In this document: piece after piece, positions 15,875-23,547 of the stretch
Layout: each line of letters opens with the position of its first letter
Numbering within the stretch: position 1 is the stretch's first letter
DNA from: an uncultured Collinsella sp.
GTDB lineage: Bacteria > Actinomycetota > Coriobacteriia > Coriobacteriales > Coriobacteriaceae
Reading direction: 5' to 3'
DNA: 52,561 bases
NCBI GenBank assembly: GCA_905197665.1
Contig: CAJJZP010000017.1
Location: 1-52,561, forward strand
The notes under the pieces: model-generated
The model's input: the letters and a program-made list of their open reading frames with translations, nothing else
Told to the model about the DNA's origin: nothing
Databases searched by the model: none
Translations under genes and position numbers: made by a program

Positions 15875-16770
15875 TGAAACTCTCGCATGAATCTAAGGTG
15901 CGCCTGGGCGTTGGCATCGGAGCGTTTGTGCTTATTGTTGGGCTTGTCTTTGGCGCTTCGCGGACATTGATTCATTTTGATGGTCCGTGGGATCTCGGCG
16001 ATATTGCATCCGGTTTGTCCGGTATGGACGATGTGGTTGACGGGGACGATTCTTTGGATGGCGGTAACTATTCTGCTCAGTCTCGGCAGCTTTCGAGCGA
16101 AACGTTTGATGCCGACTCATTCCAGTCCCTTGACCTGGATGTGACATCGGGTGAGGTTGAGATCAAGTGCGTTTCCGGCGGGCAGGTGCGTGTCATCGAG
16201 AGCGGTCGTGTTGCAAAGGGGGTAGCTACCTACGATGCTGCCACTCAGAATCTGGCCGAGGTCCAGGGTTCTACACTCACGATTAGCCAGTTCGACTGCG
16301 ATGACGAGCGCGCTATCGATCGTTCGGTCACCATCGAGCTGCCGCGGGATGTTGCGGATAACCTGGTCGGCATTACGGCGAGGGTGGGGTCGGGAGACCT
16401 GACGGTCGCGGACATTGCATGTCACGACTTCGAATTGACATTGGACTCGGGAGACGTTGAGTTTGCGGGCACCGTAACCGACACCCTGAATGCCAAGGTA
16501 GGTTCGGGCGATGTGACGTTCGAGCTCTACCAGGCCCCCGCGAAGTCGATGGACGTAAGCGTGGACTCGGGCGATGTGGAGATAACGGTTCCGAACTCTA
16601 CGGGCTTTACGGCGAGCCTCACCGTGGGCAGCGGCGACTTCGAGAGCGGTTTCCTTCCGCTTGGCTACGATGGCGAGACCATATTGAATCTTGAATTCGA
16701 CAACGGTGATAAGTCTGCCACGTATCGTTTTGAGGTTGGTTCGGGTGACATGTCGTTTGATCCGGAGTGA
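15871..16770 (+). CDS. DUF4097 family membrane-anchored beta-repeat protein
   Basis: 299 residues: one N-terminal transmembrane helix (VGIGAFVLIVGLVFGAS), then an extracytoplasmic region of right-handed beta-type repeats. The repeat signature recurs as VTSGEVEI, RVGSGDLTV, LDSGDVEF, KVGSGDVTF, VDSGDVEI, TVGSGDFES and EVGSGDMSF at 20-25-residue spacing. This is the hallmark of the DUF4097 (putative adhesin) fold, seen also in LiaX-like stress proteins. It overlaps the membrane HTH gene by four bases (ATGA), which implies a two-component-like functional pair. A strong terminator follows. Confidence 0.88.
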   Translation: MMKLSHESKVRLGVGIGAFVLIVGLVFGASRTLIHFDGPWDLGDIASGLSGMDDVVDGDDSLDGGNYSAQSRQLSSETFDADSFQSLDLDVTSGEVEIKCVSGGQVRVIESGRVAKGVATYDAATQNLAEVQGSTLTISQFDCDDERAIDRSVTIELPRDVADNLVGITARVGSGDLTVADIACHDFELTLDSGDVEFAGTVTDTLNAKVGSGDVTFELYQAPAKSMDVSVDSGDVEITVPNSTGFTASLTVGSGDFESGFLPLGYDGETILNLEFDNGDKSATYRFEVGSGDMSFDPE

Positions 16771-16816
16771 CATGCGGTTTTCGGAGATTGGTGCATATAG
16801 GCATGCTCTTTGATGG

Positions 16817-16850
16817 AGGCGCCGGGGCCGTGGTCGGCTCCGGCGCCTTT
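16817..16850 (+). terminator. Terminator after DUF4097 gene
   Basis: Stem GGCGCCGG-GGCC with GGCT-CCGGCGCC around a GTGGTC loop, followed by TTT. It separates the regulator/DUF4097 unit from elp3, whose ATG begins 18 bases later. Confidence 0.75.
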
Positions 16851-16867
16851 GCCTTTACAATGGGGGC

Positions 16868-18775
16868 ATGGAACAGATTATCTTGAACATACTCGAGGCT
16901 CTGCGTCGCGGTGAGACCGTGGACGACAAGGCGCTCGTCAAGCTGATACATGCCGAGGCGCGCCGCGAGGGTGCCGACAAACGCGATTTGGCCAAGCGCC
17001 GTCTGCTGCCGTTCTACCAGCGGGTGAAGCGTGAGGAGCCAGCTCGTTGGGCTGGGTGGAATGTCGATGCCGAGCTGGAACGTCGACTGCTGCAGGTGCT
17101 GCGTATGAAGCCGCGCCGAACGGCCTCGGGCGTGGCGACCATTACCGTCATTACCAAGCCGTGGCCCTGTTCGGGCGATTGCCTGTTTTGCCCCAACGAC
17201 CTGCGCATGCCCAAGAGCTATCTGCACGCCGAGCCGGCATGCGCCCGTGCGGAGCAAAACTGCTTCGACCCGTATTTGCAGGTGAGCGCTCGTTTGACCG
17301 CGCTTTCGCAGATGGGGCATGCGACCGATAAGATCGAGCTCATTGTGCTCGGTGGTACCTGGAGCGACTATCCGCAAGGTTATCAGACGTGGTTTATGTC
17401 GGAGCTTTTCCGTGCGCTCAATGACGATGCCGTCGCCGGCGTGGCGGCCAACCCCATGCTGGCACGTCCGGGCATCAGTCGTGCCGAGGCGGGGCGCCTG
17501 CTCGATGATGCTCCCGCCGATGCCCTGCCACCGGTGGTAGCGGAGCGCCGTGAGCGCTATCGGGCTGCCGGTATTGCAACCGACGAGGCCGAGCTTGCTG
17601 CTGGCGTTGCCGACGAGCAGGGGCGTGTGGATGTTGCCGTGGGCGGCTATAACTGCGCGGTGCGTCGTCTGTACGGCCCCGGCACGCCGTGGGGCGAGGT
17701 CGCCGAGTGGCAGACGGCGACGATGAAAGAGCTTGAGCGGCAGCAGCGCATCAACGAGACGGCTAAGCATCGCGTGGTGGGGCTCGTTATCGAGACGCGC
17801 CCCGATGCCGTAACGCCGCAGGCGCTTACGCTTATCCGCCGCCTGGGCTGCACCAAGATTCAGATGGGTATCCAGAGCCTCGACCAGCATTTGCTCGATA
17901 TCAACGAACGTCGCATTTCGTTGGCGCAGATCGAGCGGGCGTTTTCGCTCGCGCGCCTGTTTGGCTTTAAAATCCACGCGCATTTTATGCTCAACTTGCT
18001 GGGCGCCACGCCCGAGGGGGACAAGCGCGACTACGAGCGCTTTATGGCCGAAGGGGCCTTTATGCCCGACGAGGTCAAGGTCTACCCGTGTGCGCTCATC
18101 GAGGGTTCGCGCCTGGTGGGTTGTTACGAGCGTGGCGAGTGGCGCCCCTATACTGAGGAAGAGCTGCTCGATGTATTGGCCGACGACATCGTGGTGACGC
18201 CGGCGTTCTGCCGCATTAGCCGCATGATTCGCGACTTTAGTTCCGACGACATCATGGTGGGCAACAAGAAGCCCAACCTGCGTCAGCTCGTCGAGAACCG
18301 CCTGGCTGCTCGGGGTGACGGTGCGACGGTGCGTGAGATTCGCTATCGCGAGATCAGTACCGCGGGTGCCGACCTGGATGAGTTGACCCTTGACGAGGAA
18401 GTAGCGTACGAGACGCCGGTGACTTACGAGCGCTTTTTGCAGTGGGTGACGCCCGAAGGCAAGATTGCCGGCTTTTTGCGCCTGTCGCTGCCCGACCGTT
18501 CGTTTGTTGCCGCGCATGCGGACGAGTTGCCGACGGGGCCGGAGGAGGCAATGATTCGCGAGGTGCACGTGTATGGCATGGCGGCGCGCGTGGGGGATCA
18601 AGGCCAGGCAGCCCAGCACCATGGATTGGGGCGTTTGCTCGTAGAGCGTGCGTGCGAGATTGCCCGGGATGCGGGTTATACGCGCGTCAACGTGATCAGC
18701 GCGATTGGTACGCGCGAGTACTATCGCCATTTGGGTTTTTACGACCATGGACTCTATCTGCAAAAGGAGCTCTAA
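16868..18775 (+). CDS. elp3: Elp3-type tRNA uridine-34 modification enzyme (radical SAM/GNAT)
   Basis: 635 residues. In eukaryotes, archaea and some bacteria Elp3 uses acetyl-CoA and a radical SAM cluster to build cm5U at the tRNA wobble uridine. The radical SAM motif is CSGDCLFC (Cys101, Cys105, Cys108). A VLGGTWSDYPQGYQTWF block and the KIQMGIQS segment follow. The C-terminal 90 residues are a GNAT acetyltransferase (VHVYGMA, QHHGLGRLLVERA, then YYRHLGFYDHGLYLQKEL), which is the diagnostic Elp3 fusion. No Elp1, Elp2 or Elp4-6 subunits are present, as expected for a bacterial stand-alone enzyme. The downstream spermidine-synthase-like gene starts directly after the stop codon. A Trm9-like methyltransferase lies 2 kb upstream on the other strand. 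Confidence 0.95.
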   Translation: MEQIILNILEALRRGETVDDKALVKLIHAEARREGADKRDLAKRRLLPFYQRVKREEPARWAGWNVDAELERRLLQVLRMKPRRTASGVATITVITKPWPCSGDCLFCPNDLRMPKSYLHAEPACARAEQNCFDPYLQVSARLTALSQMGHATDKIELIVLGGTWSDYPQGYQTWFMSELFRALNDDAVAGVAANPMLARPGISRAEAGRLLDDAPADALPPVVAERRERYRAAGIATDEAELAAGVADEQGRVDVAVGGYNCAVRRLYGPGTPWGEVAEWQTATMKELERQQRINETAKHRVVGLVIETRPDAVTPQALTLIRRLGCTKIQMGIQSLDQHLLDINERRISLAQIERAFSLARLFGFKIHAHFMLNLLGATPEGDKRDYERFMAEGAFMPDEVKVYPCALIEGSRLVGCYERGEWRPYTEEELLDVLADDIVVTPAFCRISRMIRDFSSDDIMVGNKKPNLRQLVENRLAARGDGATVREIRYREISTAGADLDELTLDEEVAYETPVTYERFLQWVTPEGKIAGFLRLSLPDRSFVAAHADELPTGPEEAMIREVHVYGMAARVGDQGQAAQHHGLGRLLVERACEIARDAGYTRVNVISAIGTREYYRHLGFYDHGLYLQKEL

Positions 18776-19654
18776 ATGAACAAGCCGAGTGTTTCTGCTG
18801 GCGTCGTTGCCGGCGTTGCTCTGGGAGCCGCGGCGCTTGGTGCGGCCGCCGTCGCTGTTCGTGCTGCCTGTCTGCAGGTTGCGCGAACCCGCAATGGGTT
18901 GGCGCGTGTGAAACGCGTGCACGATGATAACGGCGACGAAGTCCGCGTATTGGTGCAAGGTGGGGTCTACCAAAGCGCAAGCTACGTTGGCGAGCGTTGG
19001 GCAGAGCCCGTCTTTGCGTACTATCGTGCGTTTGACGATGTGTTTGAGGCCGAGGGCGCAATGCGTGACGCTTATGGTCATGGTATCGACCGCATGCTTA
19101 TGCTGGGCGGCGGCGGGTTTGCCTATCCCAAGTTCGCGCTGATGTCGCACGAGGGCTTGCACATGGACGTTATTGAGTATGACGGAGAGATTACGCGCCT
19201 GGCGCGCCGCTGGTTCTACCTAGACGAGCTGGAGCGCGCGGTGGGCGATCGCCTGCGGGTGATAACCGCTGAGGCTCGCTCGTATCTGGGCGTGACGAGC
19301 GTGGGGCATCGTCGCTACGACGTGGTCGTGAGCGATTGCTTTGGCGGTGCCGAGCCCGTTCGCGAGCTGGCGACGGTTGAGGCGCTGCGCCTGGTGCGAG
19401 GCAGCCTGAAGCCCGGGGGTATCTACGTGGCCAATATTGTGAGCGCAAACGAGGGGAGCGATGTGACGTTCCTTCGCGACTGCGCTGCCACGGCACTCGA
19501 GGTATTCGTCCACGCCTGGGTGGTCTCATGTGGCGATGTGAAGTTCGGCGGCGAGGAAAACTACCTGCTCATCACCAGCGACGGCGACTACGCCTTTGCC
19601 GAAGCCGTGCCCTTCGACACCGACTTCCTCGGCACCGTCCTTCACGACAAGTAA
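18776..19654 (+). CDS. Spermidine synthase-like Rossmann protein
   Basis: 292 residues with a hydrophobic Ala/Val-rich N-terminus (about 5-35) that could be a membrane anchor or signal segment. A spermidine synthase/methyltransferase-type fold follows: RMLMLGGGGFAYPKFAL is the SAM-type glycine loop, MDVIEYDGEITRLARRWF the acidic motif II, and VVVSDCFGGAEPV the active-site strand. True polyamine synthases have a conserved DSTDP-type motif that is absent here, so it may be a methyltransferase or a divergent homologue. AAAGGAG sits inside the end of elp3 and the ATG follows its stop immediately, so expression is coupled to Elp3. Confidence 0.7.
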   Translation: MNKPSVSAGVVAGVALGAAALGAAAVAVRAACLQVARTRNGLARVKRVHDDNGDEVRVLVQGGVYQSASYVGERWAEPVFAYYRAFDDVFEAEGAMRDAYGHGIDRMLMLGGGGFAYPKFALMSHEGLHMDVIEYDGEITRLARRWFYLDELERAVGDRLRVITAEARSYLGVTSVGHRRYDVVVSDCFGGAEPVRELATVEALRLVRGSLKPGGIYVANIVSANEGSDVTFLRDCAATALEVFVHAWVVSCGDVKFGGEENYLLITSDGDYAFAEAVPFDTDFLGTVLHDK

Positions 19655-19681
19655 GTCTCCCCGTCCCAAAAAAGACTGGTC

Positions 19682-22126
19682 TTAGGCGTGGTCGCGCCAG
19701 CCGAGAACGTGCTGCTTCATACCCTCTATGTCGAGCACGCCTTCGGCAAAGCCCTTGCGCACGAGCTCTTCGGGAACGTACTCGTCGTAGCGATCAAAAT
19801 AAGGTACCTCGCCGGGATAGACGAGCTCGATGGGGTCGAAGTCCTTTTCGACCTCGGCTGCGAGCACCTCAAAGAACGTCTTCTCGTCGGCCTTCATCTT
19901 AAACTGCATAAAGTACGGTCGTGAAGGGTCGAGTCCGCGAAGGCCCAGCTCCGCGGCACATTTAATCTTGAGCATGCGCTCGAGCGCCAAAAAAGCGTAG
20001 CTTCCCAACCAGGGGAAGAGCACCCAGGTGTCGCCGCCCAGGTTAATGAGCGGTTTAGTTCCCGCCCCCGAAATCTCGGCGGTATGACGAGCCCGTGCCA
20101 AGCGAGCCCGTGCGTTGCCCATGAGGTACGGATATGCCGCGTGCTCGTTGAGCGCCTTGCGCATGCGCTCGAGTACGTGTGTATTGATGTCGCCGGGGCA
20201 GTCGCCAAAGTAGGCCGGCACACGGCCCTTGACCTGCGTGGCAAAGACGGTATGACGCTTCCAGTCCACTTCCTCGACAATCCAGCAGTGTCCGGCGATA
20301 GCGATGCGCTCACCGGGCGGTGGGGGATTGACGATCGTGCCCAGCTCGGCCGATTCGCTGCGAACGGTAAACTCTTCGTTTTCCTGGAACACAGCGTAGA
20401 ACTTAAAGTTGTTGATGATGCGCTCGCCCGCGAGGCCCACGATGAGCCCACCGCCCTCGGTGACCTGGATGTGGTCGATCTTGATGAGGTGGCGCAGCAG
20501 TACGCGATAGTCATCGGCCGAGATGCGATGGAAATAGCTCAGCGTGAGCACGCGCTGAGCAAGCTCGGCCGGTGTGAGCTCGCCGGTGCTGGCGAGCGTC
20601 GACATGGTCTGGTGATAGAGCAAACTGTAGGGGAGTCGATCGAGCTCGGGTGGCTCGACCCACTTTTCTTCGCGATAGAGTTGTACGAGCGCGATGCCCT
20701 GCAGGAGCTTCCAAGGTATCGTTTCGGGCATCATCGTGCGCGGCTCGGGCTCCTCCTCGCGCATGACAAACCACATCTCGGGCGGAAGATCGCGGCGGCC
20801 CGTGCGCCCCATACGCTGCAAAAAGGAGCTGACGGTAAACGGCGCATCGATCTGAAACGCACGTTCCAGACGGCCGATATCGATGCCGAGTTCCAGCGTG
20901 GAGGTGGTGACGGTTGTCTGCGCCTGCTCCTCATCGCGCATGAGTTCCTCGGCCGTCTCGCGCAGCGATGCCGAAAGATTGCCATGGTGGATGAGAAAGC
21001 GGTCGGGCTCGTGCCGGCTCTCGCAGTAGCTGCGCAGCATGGAGCACACGGCCTCTGCCTCCTCGCGCGAATTGGCAAAGACCAAGCACTTGCGCCCGCG
21101 GGTGTGTTCGAAGATATAGCCCATGCCGGGATCGGCGTTTTCGGGCGCGGTGTCGGTGGGGTTGAGGAGCGCCTGCTCAGCGGCCCGAGGGATATCGACT
21201 TCGCCCTCGGGGGCCGAAGAAGTGCGGCGGTTCCCGGAGGTAGCCTTATCCTGTGCCCGTTCGCGACGTTGACGGCGCTCCTCCTGTGTGAGCTGTCCGC
21301 TGCGGCGCATGTCTTTGGTGTCGGCCGGCAGTGCCGTGGGCGCCACCGCCTCGATGCGCTCGCATGCGAGCACTTCGGCTTCCTGCGGACCTGTGCCTAC
21401 GAATCCCCGCTGCTGTGCCTGGGGGCCCGAGTTGTAGAAGTGCTCCATGGAGATGCGCCACACGCGGCGCGGTTCTTCAAAGCGGGGGATAACGCAGTCG
21501 CGCCCCGTTCCCTGTGAGAGAAAAGCGCCCGTGCGCTCGGGGTCGCCGATGGTAGCCGAAAGGCCAATGCGGCGAGGCTGCACGCCGGCCATGTGCGAGA
21601 GTCGCTCGATAAGGCAGAGCGTCTGCCCGCCTCGATCGCCGCGCATGAGCGAGTGGACCTCGTCGATGACGACGTAGCGCAGGTCGCAAAACATGCGCGG
21701 GATCGCCATATGCTTATGGATCAGGAGCGCCTCGAGCGACTCGGGTGTAATCTGCAAAATGCCGCTCGGCTTTTTGATGAGCTTTGCCTTGTGCGACTGC
21801 GAAACGTCGCCATGCCAGTGCCAGACGGGGATGTCGGCTTCTTCGCACAGGTCATTGAGACGGACGAACTGATCATTGATGAGTGCCTTGAGGGGGCCGA
21901 TGTAGAGGGCGCCCACGCTCGCGGGCGGGTTCTCCCAAAAGTCGGTCAGGATGGGAAAGAAGGCTGCTTCGGTTTTGCCGGAAGCCGTTGATGCCGTCAG
22001 AAGCACATTGTCCTGCGTGTTAAAGATGGCATCTGCTGCCGCAACCTGGATAGAGCGCAGACTCTCCCAATCGTGGGAGTAGATGAAGTCTTGGATAAAC
22101 GGGGCGTAGCGGTCAAAGGCGTTCAC
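19682..22126 (-). CDS. Lhr-like DExH-box helicase of TerB-BrxD cassette (BrxHI-like)
   Basis: 814 residues from a GTG at 22126, chosen because GGGGAGG lies four bases upstream and the conserved start is VNAFDRYAPFIQ; an upstream ATG adds 22 odd residues. It is a superfamily 2 helicase: TASTASGKTEAAFF (Walker A, Lys51), VVIDEVHSLMRGDRGG (DEVH at 155-158), LSATIGDPER, TSTLELGIDIGRLE and QRMGRTGRRDLPPE (motif VI). A long C-terminal region follows. Helicases of this type occur as BrxHI in BREX loci and with BrxD-like ATPases elsewhere. Residues about 290-345 are a low-complexity acidic/basic insertion. It is the third gene of a minus-strand cassette, 116 bases after the ATPase. Confidence 0.88.
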   Translation of the reverse strand: MNAFDRYAPFIQDFIYSHDWESLRSIQVAAADAIFNTQDNVLLTASTASGKTEAAFFPILTDFWENPPASVGALYIGPLKALINDQFVRLNDLCEEADIPVWHWHGDVSQSHKAKLIKKPSGILQITPESLEALLIHKHMAIPRMFCDLRYVVIDEVHSLMRGDRGGQTLCLIERLSHMAGVQPRRIGLSATIGDPERTGAFLSQGTGRDCVIPRFEEPRRVWRISMEHFYNSGPQAQQRGFVGTGPQEAEVLACERIEAVAPTALPADTKDMRRSGQLTQEERRQRRERAQDKATSGNRRTSSAPEGEVDIPRAAEQALLNPTDTAPENADPGMGYIFEHTRGRKCLVFANSREEAEAVCSMLRSYCESRHEPDRFLIHHGNLSASLRETAEELMRDEEQAQTTVTTSTLELGIDIGRLERAFQIDAPFTVSSFLQRMGRTGRRDLPPEMWFVMREEEPEPRTMMPETIPWKLLQGIALVQLYREEKWVEPPELDRLPYSLLYHQTMSTLASTGELTPAELAQRVLTLSYFHRISADDYRVLLRHLIKIDHIQVTEGGGLIVGLAGERIINNFKFYAVFQENEEFTVRSESAELGTIVNPPPPGERIAIAGHCWIVEEVDWKRHTVFATQVKGRVPAYFGDCPGDINTHVLERMRKALNEHAAYPYLMGNARARLARARHTAEISGAGTKPLINLGGDTWVLFPWLGSYAFLALERMLKIKCAAELGLRGLDPSRPYFMQFKMKADEKTFFEVLAAEVEKDFDPIELVYPGEVPYFDRYDEYVPEELVRKGFAEGVLDIEGMKQHVLGWRDHA

Positions 22127-22206
22127 GGGGCCTCCCCTCAAATACGAACATCTCAACGCGGCTGGCAATGGTTTGCAGCATTGCTGCCTCAACGTTTTTG
22201 CAGATA

Positions 22207-22245
22207 TAACCTGCCAAAATAAACCTGTCCCTTTTTGGCAGGTTA
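22207..22245 (-). repeat. GGGACAGG-core palindromic repeat, perfect copy
   Basis: Perfect 13-base arms (TAACCTGCCAAAA and TTTTGGCAGGTTA) around the loop AGGGACAGGTTTA on the minus strand. The first bases of the repeat are the stop codon of the BrxD-like gene, so the element inserted exactly at, or supplies, the end of that ORF. It is the best preserved of the three copies in the window. Confidence 0.8.
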
Positions 22246-23547
22246 GATGGTGAATTCGGCGAAGTTGCGGTCGCCGCTTGCGGTGCCGGTGTCGCCTGTT
22301 GCTGCTGCCGGCGCCAGCGCGTCGCCGCCGACGCTTTGCAGCAACTCGGCCACGTTAGCATCGGGGTTTTGACACAGGATATCGAGCAGCTCGATAAAGT
22401 CGCGGATGACCTCGCGGGGCGTCAGATGCGTGTCGGCCCCCACGCGGCCAAACTCGATCTTGAGGAAATCCACCAAGTCGTTCTCGGTAAGTGTGGGCGT
22501 CCAGCCAAAGTAGCCGGCGTGAATTTGCATGAGTTTTTCGATCAGCACCAGCAACTCCTCGTAGGTGAGTGGCTGCAGACGGATGATGGGCGCGAGCATG
22601 TCCTTAAGGTCCTCGCGCGCAAAGCGACCCTGAGCGAGTCGGCTGCGCAGGGCCTCGTAGGAGAACACGCCGCGGCGGCGGTCCTCGATAGAGGTCGGCG
22701 TGCCGCCCATGATCACGCCCAGGTACTGCGCCTTGCCCTGAAGTGTGTCGTTGTACATGGTCAGGATCTTCTCGTAGTTGTACTGGCGCGTGATGGCATT
22801 GGGAATCTTATACAGATTCACGAGCTCGTCGATGAGTACCAGCATGCCCTTGTAGCCGCTGCAGACCAAAAAGCGCGCAATGAGCTTAACGTAGTCGTAC
22901 CAGTCGTCGTCGCTGATGATGGTCGAGGAGCCCAGCTCGGCGCGTGCCTCGCTCTTGGTGCGGTACTCGCCGCGGATCCATTTGGTCACGCGGCTCATGG
23001 CCTCTTCGTCGCCCTCGGATACGGCCGTGCGATAGCGGCGGAGCATGCGGGTGAAGTCGAAGCCGTGGACCATCTCCTCAATCGGGGCCAGTTGGGCATT
23101 GACGGCAGACTCGTCGACGTCGGCACACGAGGCGACCCAGCGATCCAGAATAAGGTTGAGCGCACCGCCCTCGGGGCGCGTCTTGGTCGATATATTGCGG
23201 ATGAGCTCGCGATAGGTGGCGAGGCCCTGGCCCTGGCCGCCCTGTAGGCGGCGCTCGGGGGAAAGGTCGGCATCGGCGACCACGAAGCCCTCGCCCATGG
23301 CATGCGTTCGGATGGTCTGGAGCAAAAAGCTCTTGCCGGCGCCGTAGCGACCGACTAGGAAACGGAAGCTTGCGCCGCCGTCGGCGATGAGACTCAGGTC
23401 GGTGAGCAGGGCGCGGATCTCGACCTCGCGTCCTACGGTGATGTAGGGAAGGCCAATGCGCGGGACAACGCCGCCCTTGAGCGAGTTGAGAATGACGGCG
23501 GCGACGCGCTTGGGCACACGGGGTGCTGCGGATGCGGTATCACTCAT
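22243..23547 (-). CDS. BrxD-like BREX-family ATP-binding protein (DUF2791)
   Basis: 434-residue P-loop ATPase of the family annotated as BREX system ATP-binding protein. GRYGAGKS at 66-73 is Walker A. The block GFVVADADLSPERRLQGGQG followed by QGLATYRELIRNIS is typical of BrxD-like proteins. GMLVLIDELVNLYK is Walker B with Asp240/Glu241. RRRGVFSYEALRSRLAQGRF resembles a sensor region. The last 30 residues are low complexity. Its start overlaps the end of the TerB-domain gene by eight bases, so the two are cotranslated. The protein probably loads or powers the neighbouring helicase, but that is inference. No PglZ, BrxC or methyltransferase gene is nearby. Confidence 0.88.
   Translation of the reverse strand: MSDTASAAPRVPKRVAAVILNSLKGGVVPRIGLPYITVGREVEIRALLTDLSLIADGGASFRFLVGRYGAGKSFLLQTIRTHAMGEGFVVADADLSPERRLQGGQGQGLATYRELIRNISTKTRPEGGALNLILDRWVASCADVDESAVNAQLAPIEEMVHGFDFTRMLRRYRTAVSEGDEEAMSRVTKWIRGEYRTKSEARAELGSSTIISDDDWYDYVKLIARFLVCSGYKGMLVLIDELVNLYKIPNAITRQYNYEKILTMYNDTLQGKAQYLGVIMGGTPTSIEDRRRGVFSYEALRSRLAQGRFAREDLKDMLAPIIRLQPLTYEELLVLIEKLMQIHAGYFGWTPTLTENDLVDFLKIEFGRVGADTHLTPREVIRDFIELLDILCQNPDANVAELLQSVGGDALAPAAATGDTGTASGDRNFAEFTI

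Noticed and set aside
16619..19162. 847-codon minus-strand frame antisense to elp3 and its neighbours
   Set aside because: The product is low-complexity His/Arg/Thr-rich sequence without motifs, spanning the intergenic terminator and three well-supported plus-strand genes.
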